The translations under genes and the position numbers were made by a program. A DNA stretch of 61,314 nucleotides, taken from positions 1 through 61,314 of the forward strand of contig NZCK01000031.1 of NCBI GenBank assembly GCA_002688265.1, read 5' to 3'. Under the pieces are notes generated by a model. That model saw only the letters and a program-made list of their open reading frames with translations, did no database searches and had not been told where the DNA came from. Position 1 is the first letter of the stretch; each line of letters opens with the position of its first letter. Of this stretch, positions 1-8,548 are shown piece by piece. The stretch is from an archaeon. Its GTDB lineage: Archaea > Nanobdellota > Nanobdellia > Woesearchaeales > GW2011-AR9.

Positions 1-51
1 AGCGAAATAAAAAAAAGAAAGCCTATCTAAACGAAAAATATTTTTGGAACT

Positions 52-79
52 ATGCCTACACTTCGTTTCGGCATTTTTT
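52..79 (+). terminator. Hairpin plus T-tract, terminator-like
   Basis: ATGCC (52-56) pairs with GGCAT (70-74) and is followed directly by a run of six Ts (74-79). This is the layout of an intrinsic terminator on the plus strand. It would serve a gene lying left of the window, or the structured element that follows. No coding region is seen in the first 180 bases. Confidence 0.4.
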
Positions 80-96
80 CTTGCAGAAAAAACGTA

Positions 97-172
97 TAAC
101 AGCGATTAAGAGGAAAATTCCTGCTGAATTTTCCCAAATTCGACTTCGTCAAACTTCTCTTAATCGCAATGT
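97..172. repeat. Inverted-repeat element enclosing hairpins
   Basis: An 11-bp perfect inverted repeat, GCGATTAAGAG (102-112) and CTCTTAATCGC (157-167), encloses a second perfect 9-bp hairpin, GGAAAATTC (112-120) with GAATTTTCC (126-134), loop of 5, and a small GAC-ttc-GTC loop (142-150). Folded, it makes a three-way junction. It could be a small structured RNA, a DNA cruciform site or a remnant of a mobile element. It is not coding in any convincing way. Confidence 0.5.
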
Positions 173-182
173 TAAGTGTAAT

Positions 183-452
183 TTATTTCTGGACCTGAGC
201 TTCTTCCTCAGACCTACTGATATCAACTTTGCAAATCCCATGTGGTCCTGGAATTTCAATAAAGTAAAAACGATATGGTGGTGTTACGGCAGTTGCTAGA
301 AAATTTTGTACTTCTTTATTATGTTTTTTTGCATATTCTTCCAGTTCTTCAAGAGATTTACAATTAATTTCAAAAGTAATATTCTTCGTTAACTCTTGTT
401 TATCCCCTTTCATTAAATTAATAGTAAAATCTTTTTTTAACCATCCATTCAC
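183..452 (-). CDS. Hypothetical protein, 89 aa
   Basis: I do not recognise this protein. It is a small soluble ORF with a Lys/Glu-rich alpha-helical middle (EELEEYAKKHNKEVQNFL) and a C-terminal stretch that looks like beta-strand (RFYFIEIPGPHGICKVDIS). The first codon would be GTG at 452; an ATG at 413 is an alternative. A TATA-like AATTATAATT lies around 469-478 on the minus strand, close enough that the shorter start is possible. No TM segment or signal peptide is visible. It reads away from the PP2C gene and may be its own transcript. Confidence 0.45.
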   Translation of the reverse strand: MNGWLKKDFTINLMKGDKQELTKNITFEINCKSLEELEEYAKKHNKEVQNFLATAVTPPYRFYFIEIPGPHGICKVDISRSEEEAQVQK

Positions 453-518
453 TTGAAAGAAGAATCCAATTATAATTATTTCTGTTAATCTAATAGAATT
501 ATGTTATTAATGAATCAA

Positions 519-1448
519 TTATTCCTCAAGAACTCTTCCTAAAAATAAAGTTTGGTTATCTCGAGTGCGCCCAGCTGATTGGTCTAAGATATAACCTACT
601 GCTTCAACGCAACTTATATCTAAGTCAGAGGCAATTTGATCAAAGATTCTCTCTCCACAAGCTAAAGCACCATCTGTTCCAAGCCCATAAATGTCTCCCA
701 CTTGAAAAGTACCATTAACTTCAGCAACGTCTTTATTTAGAAGAGTGGCACCACTTTTACATTGACCTAAACCTGCAGTTATTGCATTTTTCATATTGCT
801 AAAGAGAAATTCATCACCATTGTATATTTGTCTTTGACCTATCATTAATTCATATAATGTATGAGGAGTACTAAACATTGGTCTTCCTTGGGATCTAGTA
901 TAAACCAAAGAATCCCCTTGCTGATATGCACTCCTTTGGAAATCTGTTGATAATCCTAATGAAACAAAAGTGGTTGCTGTGCAGGTTACTCCTGTTGCTT
1001 TTTTTACTAAATCAACTAAAGCTTGAGCTTCGGTATCAACTAATTTTTTTAATGGAATTTCTTTTTTTTTAGATTTGCCTAAAATGTCTTGAAATCTCTT
1101 TCTTAATCTTTTAAGGTTAATCTCTGGGCAGATCCCTTTTGATCTTTGCGCAATAGATTCGAGATACTCTACTGGACAGACTCTTTCACCTCTTGCAAGT
1201 TCTCTTGCTGCAATTGCTTGAGCCCCCCACAAACTTGCTAAATCAGAATATCTCGTGCCTCCAACTCCATCTAAAAGAACAGCAATTAATCCTGTTGGAT
1301 TTTCTATAACTAAATAATGGTCATGCTGATATGGTCTTTTATTTCTTCTAGTTGCTACAGCATATTCAATTCTCGTTTTTTCATCTATTGGAAAAGTTCC
1401 ATTGTGTATTGAATCAGTTCCGTTTGATTGTAAGATTCAAAGAGGCAT
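519..1448 (-). CDS. PP2C-like phosphatase with in-frame TGA at codon 4
   Basis: The translation has the landmarks of PP2C/SpoIIE-type metal-dependent Ser/Thr phosphatases: an early Asp (RPYQHDHYLV), LLDGVGG, then GTDG and a C-terminal RDNQT before the last strand. These Asp residues bind the metals in the family. The only ATG giving the complete N-terminus is at 1448, and it sits 24 nt from the centre of a TATA box (1467-1478), as expected for a leaderless gene. Codon 4 of that frame is TGA (1437-1439), while the frame is open from there to 519. The next usable start, TTG at 1232, would remove the DGVGG motif. So this is a nonsense mutation, a base error, or recoding. TGA is a normal stop in neighbouring genes. 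Confidence 0.65.
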
Positions 1449-1466
1449 AAAGAAAAAATTTTATAG

Positions 1467-1478
1467 TTTATATATAAA
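1467..1478 (-). promoter_or_regulatory. TATA box of the PP2C-like gene
   Basis: TTTATATATAAA is a fully palindromic TATA element centred 24 nt from the ATG at 1448. That spacing places the transcript start at the ATG itself and supports 1448 as the intended start of the gene with the TGA codon. Being palindromic it could also fire the other way, but no plus-strand gene begins there. Confidence 0.5.
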
Positions 1479-1497
1479 TTATATGCTTAAAAATCTA

Positions 1498-1980
1498 TCA
1501 ATTATCTTTCCTTTGAAGCTCAATAAGGTAATTTTTGAATCCTTTTTTCCGATAAATTTTGTGTGCTTTATTATCTGAGAAGTGAACTTTAATTATCTGA
1601 TCATTTATTCCTTTTTTATCTAACCATTCCATGGCAGCTCTAATTAGTTGTGTGGAAATTCTATTATTTCGATATTTTTTCCTTACGTACAAATTGAATA
1701 GATGTCCTTGTTTTTTTGCTTTGAAGGATCCTGGGAGTTTTGATATATCTACTCCAACAAAACCTAGAAAATTCTCTTTTTCTTCAGCGACAAAGAAAGC
1801 AACATTTGATTGATTGAGATTTCTGGATAAACGAGAACCTAAACCGTTATTGATGTAATTTGGATCTAATCGATCATCTATTTCACATTCCCAAAGAAAA
1901 AATTCTTTTTTCATCTCATTCAGTTTGAAGAAATCTTTTTTTGTTGCTTTTCTGATTCTCATATTTAGATTCACTTTCAT
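1498..1980 (-). CDS. GNAT-family N-acetyltransferase
   Basis: Predicted acetyl-CoA-dependent N-acetyltransferase. The N-terminus (MRIRKATKKDFFKLNEM) is the classic first strand and helix of the GNAT fold. The acetyl-CoA binding motif A is seen as LFNLYVRKKYRNNRISTQLI, a variant of the R/Q-x-x-G-x-G/A loop, followed by VHFSDNKAHKIYRKKGFK, the usual motif B with an aromatic residue near the end. Length (160 aa) is normal. The ATG at 1980 is preceded by a TATA-like ATATAAAG near 2009-2018; M7 (1962) is an alternative start. The substrate cannot be told from sequence. Confidence 0.8.
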   Translation of the reverse strand: MKVNLNMRIRKATKKDFFKLNEMKKEFFLWECEIDDRLDPNYINNGLGSRLSRNLNQSNVAFFVAEEKENFLGFVGVDISKLPGSFKAKKQGHLFNLYVRKKYRNNRISTQLIRAAMEWLDKKGINDQIIKVHFSDNKAHKIYRKKGFKNYLIELQRKDN

Positions 1981-2039
1981 TTACTATTAAAATGTAATGT
2001 TTAGAAACCTTTATATCAAAGAATTAATCTAATATTGTT

Positions 2040-2564
2040 ATGATAGAATTAGAACTAACTTACTTGGCAAAGTTCTTACCTGAAGGACTTAAAGATTGTA
2101 AATATAAAGAAATTATTGATGTTTATTTGCCAAAGAGCAGTGAGCATCCAAAACTACGTCTTCGAAAAAGTGGAAATAATTATGAACTTTGTAAAAAACA
2201 AGTAGTTAAAGCAGGAGATGCATCAGAACAAACAGAAGAAACAATTGTTTTAACAGAAGAAGAATTTAATGGCCTTAGTTCGCAATTGGATGGAAAGCGA
2301 GTTCATAAACTAAGGTATTATTATGATCACAAAGGTAGAACTGCTGAGTTTGATGTATTCCAAGGTGAGCTATTAGGTGTGGTGGTTATTGATTTTGAAT
2401 TTGAAACAAAGGAAGAAAAAGATAATTTTGAGATGCCAAACTTTTGTATGGTTGATGTAACTCAAGAACTTTTTATTGCTGGTGGAATGATCTGTGGTAG
2501 AACTTATTCTGATATAGAAGAAGATTTGGCTAGGTTTAATTATCAGAAGTTGTTTTTGGATTAA
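2040..2564 (+). CDS. CYTH-domain protein
   Basis: Belongs to the CYTH superfamily (class IV adenylate cyclase, thiamine triphosphatase, inorganic triphosphatase), which binds triphosphates inside a beta-barrel tunnel. The signature is at the very N-terminus (MIELELTYL, an E-x-E-x-T variant of ExExK), followed by LRLRKSG, YELCKKQ, RYYYDHKGRTAEFDVF and a late acidic strand (VVVIDFEFETKEE). It starts at the ATG at 2040 and is convergent with the next gene, whose stop codon abuts it. A second CYTH protein lies at 55047. The exact substrate is unknown. Confidence 0.7.
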   Translation: MIELELTYLAKFLPEGLKDCKYKEIIDVYLPKSSEHPKLRLRKSGNNYELCKKQVVKAGDASEQTEETIVLTEEEFNGLSSQLDGKRVHKLRYYYDHKGRTAEFDVFQGELLGVVVIDFEFETKEEKDNFEMPNFCMVDVTQELFIAGGMICGRTYSDIEEDLARFNYQKLFLD

Positions 2565-3038
2565 TCACCTACTTAAATAATGATCTAAGAAACATTCTAA
2601 ACCAGTTGGATTTATTTGGATCCTGTCTCTATTAAAAGTAGCAACCCTTGTTAGGTCCGGACAAATTATATCAAATGCTTCATCTCCGTCATTGATGTCA
2701 AAACCAAGTCCTCTCCAATATTCTCTTTGATTATCTAAGTTTAAATTTCCATCGAAGAAAGTCATGTTTATGTCTCCATCAATTCCTACACAAACTTCTT
2801 GAATATATTCTGGGAGAACCCCTCCTTCTTCTTGAGTTCTAAACCCTTTTTCTGGTTCTGCAACATCTCTTAAGACTTTTTGTAAAATTGCTCCGCCAAC
2901 ACCTATTTCTGGACTAAATAAGTTCCCATCATAAGAAACTACAAAACCATTCCTTGCTAAAATAAGAGCGTAGGTGTTCAAGACATCACTTCCACTAGCT
3001 ATAGTATCAAAATTGATAATTGCTTCTTCTTCTGCCAT
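2565..3038 (-). CDS. Hypothetical protein, 157 aa
   Basis: No family recognised. Acidic soluble protein. The open frame extends upstream to 3149, but that extension overlaps the 3' end of the next gene. The ATG at 3038 has a TATA-like element (CATATAAATATAAC) about 27 nt upstream, so I chose it; the product begins MAEEEAIINFDTIA. The body contains GIDGDINMTFFDGNLNL and a C-terminal FNRDRIQINPTGLECFLDHY, with no membrane segment or signal. It may be a small globular alpha/beta protein. Confidence 0.55.
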   Translation of the reverse strand: MAEEEAIINFDTIASGSDVLNTYALILARNGFVVSYDGNLFSPEIGVGGAILQKVLRDVAEPEKGFRTQEEGGVLPEYIQEVCVGIDGDINMTFFDGNLNLDNQREYWRGLGFDINDGDEAFDIICPDLTRVATFNRDRIQINPTGLECFLDHYLSR

Positions 3039-3114
3039 ATTTTGAACGATGAATATGTTATATTTATATGTTTTTTGAAAGAAAAGAAGATACTTTGACT
3101 GTTTAATAGGCATT

Positions 3115-4488
3115 TCAGCTATTCTCATTAATCCTATCAGCCATTTCATGAATTGCAGCTACTTGATATATTTCATCAGAGATTGATTCAGGAATAGTAT
3201 ACTCTTTTGTGTTTTCCCAATCACTTGGAGCATTGTTTGCTGCAATATCTGGTAAATTATATTGAGCTAAACTTTGGTCCATTTCAATTAAATATTCAGA
3301 ACTTGGATTGATTTTTACCCAAGCATCATTATTTAACCAACCTTCATATGCCATTCTAACATGACTTTTATAGGGGTTGGATTGAACATGATCATTTTTG
3401 CTAGCTAAAAACATTGCTTCTAAATTTGGAATGTTATTCATAGCGTCTTCATATAGATATACAGCCTCTCTAATATCCCAATAGTTGTTTGCTTCACTAG
3501 GTGTACCAATATCTTGTGGCCAATTGTCTAGACTAAATATTCCTTGGTCTAATAAAGCATGAGTTACTGGCCTGGAATAATAGTTTTTGTTATTATCAGG
3601 ATAATAATCTAGTGGGAAATCCTCATCTAAACTAAGTACTTCGTTGAAATCTAAATCTGGATCCGGGTTGTTTTCACTATTGTATTCGTAAGTGTAAACC
3701 CCATCTTCATTACCATCATAAAATATTGGAAATAAGGAACTTTCATCAAAACTCAAATCGCTGTGATCAATCAACACTTCTTTTTCACTATAACCCAAAT
3801 ATCTTGGATTGAAATATTTGCCTCGAGTTGGATTGCTGTTTAAATGTAGTGGTTCTAAGATTACCTCTCCTAAATCACGACAAGCAATTTGGCTAGAAAC
3901 TGGTGTTTCCCATTGAATAATATATTTTAGATCTTCAAAGATCAAATTACCATATAGGGCCGCAGTAGCAACAGGCAAATTACCTCCATTAGAGATTCCA
4001 ATTATTCCAACATTGTCTGTTAATACTGGAAAATCAAGAAGACCAGAAATTTTCCCTCCAGAAGTGTCAGATAATTCTCCAGAAGCAAATAATATCACAT
4101 CTCTTAGAGCAGCTATACTGTCTTCTCCTCGATAGTCATATGTCCCATCTGATTTGAAACCACTTATTGATTCAACTCCAGGGAATAAAAAAGTGATTAC
4201 TAAAACATCATCTGCTAAAAGAATTCCATTTGTCAGATCTTTTTCTTCGTAACCACCTGGAACATAAATTAGAATTGGTGCCCCTTCATTGTATCTTGTA
4301 GTTTCTGGCAAGTATAATCTAAGAGCAGTTGTGCCATCTTTTGAAGGGATGGATAAATCTATCTCTCCTCCACCAACGAAGACTCCTTCATGCTGATCGA
4401 TATTAGTTTCAGTGGAACAAGAACTTAAGAGAAATAATAGAGTTAGGGTTAGTATTATAGGAATAGTAATTAATTTTCTAAGATACAT
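3115..4488 (-). CDS. Lipoprotein with alpha/beta-hydrolase fold
   Basis: A 457-aa secreted protein. A hydrophobic signal ends in a lipobox-like LLSSC with the cysteine at residue 24, so the protein is probably lipid-anchored outside the membrane. The rest looks like an alpha/beta hydrolase of the secreted esterase/peptidase type: LIYVPGGYEE could be the oxyanion region and GISNGG carries the nucleophile Ser166. A late KNDHVQ is the best candidate for the catalytic His. Several Asp/Asn-rich insertions (NEDGVYTYEYNSENNPDPD) suggest calcium binding. The lipobox resembles bacterial ones, and two more lipoproteins occur in this window. Confidence 0.65.
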   Translation of the reverse strand: MYLRKLITIPIILTLTLLFLLSSCSTETNIDQHEGVFVGGGEIDLSIPSKDGTTALRLYLPETTRYNEGAPILIYVPGGYEEKDLTNGILLADDVLVITFLFPGVESISGFKSDGTYDYRGEDSIAALRDVILFASGELSDTSGGKISGLLDFPVLTDNVGIIGISNGGNLPVATAALYGNLIFEDLKYIIQWETPVSSQIACRDLGEVILEPLHLNSNPTRGKYFNPRYLGYSEKEVLIDHSDLSFDESSLFPIFYDGNEDGVYTYEYNSENNPDPDLDFNEVLSLDEDFPLDYYPDNNKNYYSRPVTHALLDQGIFSLDNWPQDIGTPSEANNYWDIREAVYLYEDAMNNIPNLEAMFLASKNDHVQSNPYKSHVRMAYEGWLNNDAWVKINPSSEYLIEMDQSLAQYNLPDIAANNAPSDWENTKEYTIPESISDEIYQVAAIHEMADRINENS

Positions 4489-4527
4489 GATTATTTAATC
4501 AATTATTTTTTATTCTTTTAAAGCTTC

Positions 4528-4677
4528 TTATTTATTATTAATTCCTAGGCAACCTTTATTGAAAGTATTTATTCTATTGATGATTATTTCTTTTTTTTCA
4601 CAGTCATAATTGAATAATTGCTGTTTTAATTTAATAATCTCTTTAATATCTTTGAGATAAAGTTTTCTAAGTTGCAT
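4528..4677 (-). CDS. Possible small protein, 49 aa
   Basis: A short ORF in the 279-bp gap between two genes. The product starts MQLRKLYLKDIKEIIKLKQQ and is Lys/Ile-rich with two Cys, likely helical. No clear TATA box or RBS is visible upstream of the ATG, and I do not recognise it. It may be a chance ORF; the AT-rich gap holds nothing else that I can identify. Confidence 0.25.
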   Translation of the reverse strand: MQLRKLYLKDIKEIIKLKQQLFNYDCEKKEIIINRINTFNKGCLGINNK

Positions 4678-4767
4678 AGTTTAGAATTCTATTAAAGTCA
4701 TATTTTTGACAAACTTGCATTTTTTGAAGCAAATATCTATAAATGTGGGCATTTTTGAATATTTGTC

Positions 4768-5115
4768 TTGGTAGAAACGAAATCAATTAACGAACTGGCT
4801 CAGATAAAGCAAGGAGAAGTGTATTTTGTAACAGATAGGCGTAGCGAAAGGAATGATCAAGGCCCTGCTTTGTTATGGGATAAGATCGGAGCTGAAGAAG
4901 GCGTAGAAAATTCAATGTATAGGTTTATTAGTCCATCTAAAACGTTACTTCCAGGCCATATAGATGAAATAATTGCTAGAGAAAACCAAGTGAGAATTGT
5001 AGAAGGACAAATCCATTTAGTGTTAGGTGATGCAGATTCTAAACATTATGGCTCTATGGTGTTTGGGTATCCAGCTATGAGGGAAGCCTTAGAAAGTAAG
5101 GGATTTGAATTTTGA
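4768..5115 (+). CDS. Hypothetical protein, 115 aa
   Basis: Unrecognised small soluble protein. The first codon is TTG at 4768, about 27 nt after a TATA-like CTATAAATG (4738-4746), so a leaderless TTG start is plausible; no in-frame ATG occurs until deep in the protein. The sequence alternates strands and helices (GEVYFVTDRRSERNDQGP, VRIVEGQIHLVLGDADS) and ends FGYPAMREALESKGFEF. No catalytic motif or membrane segment is evident. Confidence 0.5.
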   Translation: MVETKSINELAQIKQGEVYFVTDRRSERNDQGPALLWDKIGAEEGVENSMYRFISPSKTLLPGHIDEIIARENQVRIVEGQIHLVLGDADSKHYGSMVFGYPAMREALESKGFEF

Positions 5116-5165
5116 AGAGTTTTGAATTATTAAGAAAATTAAAGAGTAAGGCTTTTTTGTTAATA

Positions 5166-5648
5166 TTACATTAGGTTTGGAGCGTTTTGAACATCTCCTC
5201 GATATAGAATTCTTTGTGAACATTGGTCTTCTCTTATAACAACTAACATCCCTTCAGAAGTATCAACATCTAATTGTAAGTGGGTGCTAGTTGAAGGTTC
5301 GCCCCATCTAACATACATGTTAGAATCAAAAAATCCATGTTCCCTTAATAACTTTGGCACTGCAGTTCTTCCATCAATATTGCTATCATGGTTGTCTGGA
5401 TTTTCGCTTCCACAATAACCAGCAACATAAATGTCAACATCTTCTGGATCTGGGAAATTAGTCACGGCTTCTCTTATCATGCTTTCTAATTCTTCTGGGT
5501 TGCTATCTGGAAAATTACCCGCAAAGGCAGCATGCATCTTTCGATTATGAATTATTACAGCAACGCCATGGCCCTGGCTTCTGGTTTCAACAACGCTTCC
5601 TGGTGGGACGTATCTACTTTCTTCTGATCTAAGACTAAAATATGTCAT
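5166..5648 (-). CDS. Hypothetical protein, possibly CheD-like fold
   Basis: A 160-aa soluble protein of uncertain family. The segment SQGHGVAVIIHNRKMHAAFAG followed by regular helix/strand alternation (EELESMIREAVTNF, DVDIYVAGYCGS) resembles in outline the CheD chemoreceptor deamidase fold, with the conserved His possibly in KMHAAF. The usual catalytic Cys in that family (LGSCV) is not present here, so I do not assign deamidase activity. No chemotaxis genes are nearby. Confidence 0.4.
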   Translation of the reverse strand: MTYFSLRSEESRYVPPGSVVETRSQGHGVAVIIHNRKMHAAFAGNFPDSNPEELESMIREAVTNFPDPEDVDIYVAGYCGSENPDNHDSNIDGRTAVPKLLREHGFFDSNMYVRWGEPSTSTHLQLDVDTSEGMLVVIREDQCSQRILYRGDVQNAPNLM

Positions 5649-5736
5649 GGGTCAGAATTTTTAGCGTTTTGTTTATAATAGTTTCGGAAATAGATAATAT
5701 TGTAGTTATTGTAGTATTAGGATAATTTTAAATTAA

Positions 5737-5955
5737 TCATATAACTCTTTTCTCTTTTAAATATTGATAAATTTGGTCTGCTGCTTCCTCAACAGTTATT
5801 TTATCTGTTTCAATAAGAATTTCAGGTGACATGGGTTCTTCATAAGGAGCACTGATCCCAGTAAAATTTTTGATTTCTCCTATCCTAGCTCTTTTATACA
5901 AACCCTTAGGATCCCTCTTCTCACACTCTTCCAAACTGCAAACCAAAAATACTTG
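5737..5955 (-). pseudogene. cysC: C-terminal fragment of APS kinase
   Basis: The translated C-terminus ([38 protein letters not shown]) is unmistakably the last third of adenylylsulfate kinase, which phosphorylates APS to PAPS with ATP. About 70 residues are recognisable, from [11 protein letters not shown] onward. The P-loop (GLSGSGKST) and the middle of the protein are absent. Upstream, this frame runs into the 3' end of the radical-SAM gene, read in another frame. The fragment is probably non-functional. It marks a deletion or a chimeric assembly joint. Confidence 0.8.
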
Positions 5956-7060
5956 GTGAGATACAATCAATAAACTCTTTATTATTTCCAAGGAAATCAG
6001 TAGTGTCCTCAAACTCTTCTTTTGTCTCTGTTGGAAAACCAAACATAATGTAGAGCATATTTTGAATTCCTAACGTCTTTGCATACTTTAATGTTGCTTC
6101 AACATCTTCAACTTTCGTTCCTTTTTTCATTAAATCTAATATTCTTTGATTGCCAGATTCAACTCCCCAAGCAACACTAGTTAATCCAGATTCAACAACT
6201 TCACCTAGTACTGATTGAATTTGTTTAGTTGGGCGTAATTGGCACCACCATTTGACATTAAGATTTTTTAGAATCTTTGCAATTTGTTTAATTCTAATTA
6301 CTGGGATATCATCATCAATAAAACAAATCTTATTGATATTATTATTTTGAATTGTTTCTTTGAGAGTAGATAGATCAAACAGTTTGAAGTTAGTATTTCC
6401 ATGATGAGTACAAAATGTACATAGTTTATAGGGACAAGCAATACTGGTTCTTAATGGATAAACAACATCTGTTGTGAAATAATGATCTTTGTTGAAATCA
6501 GAGAAATCTGCTAAAAGCTTAATACCATCACTGGTTTCTTTTTCTTTTGCTCCAATTGAAACAAGATATTTAGTGAACTCTTTTGCACTAGGAAGGGATT
6601 TAACTCCCTCTAATATTTTGCTATAATCTGCTGGGCCACCTATAATAATTTTGATATTTGAATTCTCTTTTTTTATCCTATCAATTAGTTGTTTTGCTAC
6701 AAAAATTTGGCTGTTATAACTTAAGCTAATTGCAACAACTGTTGGTTCCTCTTTTATAATGCCTTCAGTAAGTTGTTTTATTTCAGGAATTTCTTGATCT
6801 AAGCGCATCTCTTTGGAAATCTGTATGCCATTTTCCTTTACTTTGTTTGAGAACTCTTCTAACAATTCGAAATACTGCTTTGGATTTTCTCTTAATCTTT
6901 TGTAATACTCATGGAATTTTTCGAAGTGATAACTAGCGTTTAAATCTAAAACACAAATCTTCTCATTCAATCTAAAGGCTAACTCTGTTTTCATAGCAGC
7001 CAAAGAATATGGGTATGTAGTGGGAGTGTAAGCAGGTGGGTTGATTAGAAGGATTTTCAT
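5921..7060 (-). CDS. B12-binding radical-SAM protein, C-terminus truncated
   Basis: The N-terminal part ([20 protein letters not shown], then [11 protein letters not shown] and IIIGGPADY) is the cobalamin-binding Rossmann-like domain of the B12-dependent radical-SAM class. It is followed by the radical-SAM barrel with the 4Fe-4S motif CPYKLCTFC, then [18 protein letters not shown] and [15 protein letters not shown]. The last recognisable family motif is [10 protein letters not shown]; the frame then hits a stop exactly where APS-kinase homology begins in another frame. The usual C-terminal segment is missing. It starts at 7060, 20 nt after the J-domain gene, so the two are probably co-transcribed. 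The product it modifies is unknown. Confidence 0.8.
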   Translation of the reverse strand: MKILLINPPAYTPTTYPYSLAAMKTELAFRLNEKICVLDLNASYHFEKFHEYYKRLRENPKQYFELLEEFSNKVKENGIQISKEMRLDQEIPEIKQLTEGIIKEEPTVVAISLSYNSQIFVAKQLIDRIKKENSNIKIIIGGPADYSKILEGVKSLPSAKEFTKYLVSIGAKEKETSDGIKLLADFSDFNKDHYFTTDVVYPLRTSIACPYKLCTFCTHHGNTNFKLFDLSTLKETIQNNNINKICFIDDDIPVIRIKQIAKILKNLNVKWWCQLRPTKQIQSVLGEVVESGLTSVAWGVESGNQRILDLMKKGTKVEDVEATLKYAKTLGIQNMLYIMFGFPTETKEEFEDTTDFLGNNKEFIDCISPSIFGLQFGRV

Positions 7061-7079
7061 TTTGTTTTTTGAATGATCT

Positions 7080-7628
7080 TTATTGAAGTTCCCTCTTCAA
7101 TATTTTATGAGCATTATTGATTGCTTTGAATTTTTCATGACTTCCTTCTGGTCGATCTGGATGATGATGCATTGCTAATTTTTTGTAAGCTTTATTGATT
7201 TCTTCAAGATCTACACACTTTTCATTAACTCCAAGCAATGCTCTGGCTTTTTTTCTTTGTTCTTCAATATCATCTTCTTCAGAGAATTCGTTTAGGAATT
7301 GATCCATGGTTTTTTCTCCACTTTCAACAAGTTGCAACTCTGCTTCTAAAATCTTAGATATTGCATGTAAGTTTGAGATATAAGATCCAGCTTTTTGACA
7401 ACTAAAGTATAAATGATAACCATCTTGCCACCATTCAATTGAAGCTGCCATAGTCCTAATTACTAATCTAGGAATCTCAATTTCAATGTCGTCTTCTGGA
7501 ACCCCAACAGATCTTAAAGTTTGATGAATGTTGTTTTGAATCTGAATAGCTCTGCGATAACTAGATAATTTTCTATTGAAAGCTTTGATTTCATGCCCTT
7601 TAACTTTGAAGGTTTCTGTTTCTGTCAT
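7080..7628 (-). CDS. J-domain protein
   Basis: The C-terminus (residues about 125-182) is a DnaJ J-domain with the diagnostic HPD in KKLAMHHHPDRPEGSHEKF, followed by INNAHKIL. J-domains stimulate ATP hydrolysis by Hsp70. The N-terminal 120 residues are a separate, unrecognised domain with Trp/Tyr-rich strands (IEWWQDGYHLYFSCQKAG). A C-terminal J-domain on an unrelated N-terminal domain is unlike canonical DnaJ, which has the J-domain first plus a Gly-rich region and zinc centre. It is therefore a specialised co-chaperone. No dnaK is in the window. Confidence 0.8.
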   Translation of the reverse strand: MTETETFKVKGHEIKAFNRKLSSYRRAIQIQNNIHQTLRSVGVPEDDIEIEIPRLVIRTMAASIEWWQDGYHLYFSCQKAGSYISNLHAISKILEAELQLVESGEKTMDQFLNEFSEEDDIEEQRKKARALLGVNEKCVDLEEINKAYKKLAMHHHPDRPEGSHEKFKAINNAHKILKRELQ

Positions 7629-7747
7629 TTTTGTTTCTGTTATTTCTAAGTATTTATGCTAAAATCTTGCTTCCTGTTTATAACCTTTTGCACTTAATTA
7701 GATCATTGATAGCAAGACCTATAAAGAAGAAGTGGTTTTTTTAAGAA

Positions 7748-8374
7748 ATGGTAAAAAGTAAAAAGCAATTGGCAGTTTTCTTAAGTAAATTAAAATCTTT
7801 TACAAACCCTAACATCAAACTAGAGCAATATGCAACTCCAAGCGAGATTGCAGCTGAATGGATCTGGGAGATGGCTCTCAAAAATGAAGTTGAAGGAAAA
7901 ACTTTTGCTGATTTTGCTTGTGGTCCTGGAATCTTAGGAATTGGTCTTCTTGTAATGGGTGCTAAGAAAGTACACTTCTTAGATTGCGATTCAAAAATTT
8001 TAGAAGTATGCAAAGAAAATTATTACTCATTAGCTGAAGAATATGAAATAGGGGAAGCAGAATTTTATCATTGCGATGTTTCTGAGTTTAATAATAAAGA
8101 AAAAATTGATGCTGTTGTTCAAAACCCTCCTTTTGGAACCAAAGAAAAACATGTCGATAAAAAATTTTTAGAAATGGCTTTCAAAATTACAAATGTAGTT
8201 TACTCAATGCATAAGACAACTACCAAAAGTTTTGTAGAAGCAATAAGTAAAGACTTTGGTTTTGAAATAACTCACCATTACTATTACAAATTTCCATTAG
8301 CAAAAACAATGAGTCATCATAAAAAACGTTTTGAATATGTTGATGTAGACTTGTTTAGGATGGAAAAGAAATAG
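7748..8374 (+). CDS. METTL5-like SAM-dependent methyltransferase
   Basis: Class I SAM-dependent methyltransferase. FADFACGPGILGIGLLVMGA is the SAM-binding loop, HFLDCD the acidic end of strand 2, and VVQNPPFGT the NPPF catalytic motif of amino-group (N6-adenine) methyltransferases. The domain order and short length (208 aa) match the archaeal/eukaryotic METTL5 family; the eukaryotic member makes m6A in 18S rRNA, so rRNA is a reasonable substrate guess. It starts with ATG at 7748, divergent from the J-domain gene. Confidence 0.8.
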   Translation: MVKSKKQLAVFLSKLKSFTNPNIKLEQYATPSEIAAEWIWEMALKNEVEGKTFADFACGPGILGIGLLVMGAKKVHFLDCDSKILEVCKENYYSLAEEYEIGEAEFYHCDVSEFNNKEKIDAVVQNPPFGTKEKHVDKKFLEMAFKITNVVYSMHKTTTKSFVEAISKDFGFEITHHYYYKFPLAKTMSHHKKRFEYVDVDLFRMEKK

Positions 8375-8548
8375 TTGTGTGAGAATTATTCTTTTTGAAA
8401 AAACTTTTTGTTTATAATCTTTTTTATTTTTTAATCTTAATTAAATAACATTTAACTAATTGTATTTGGTTTCTTGTTATTTTTTCAATTATTTTTTACT
8501 ACTGCTCTAACATTATTATTGTTACAACTATTGTGTGTTATCGAAAGC

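Noticed and set aside
81-299. Plus-strand ORF of 72 aa
   Set aside because: It starts before the hairpin element, crosses it and runs antisense into the 89-aa ORF; the composition is unlike a protein and no start signal is visible.
1439-1448. Programmed +1 frameshift at CTT TGA
   Set aside because: The +1 frame runs into a TAG about 20 codons later and does not rejoin the phosphatase frame.
5956-6042. N-terminal 30 residues of the APS-kinase frame
   Set aside because: They are radical-SAM gene DNA read in another frame, not part of the kinase; excluded from the fragment.
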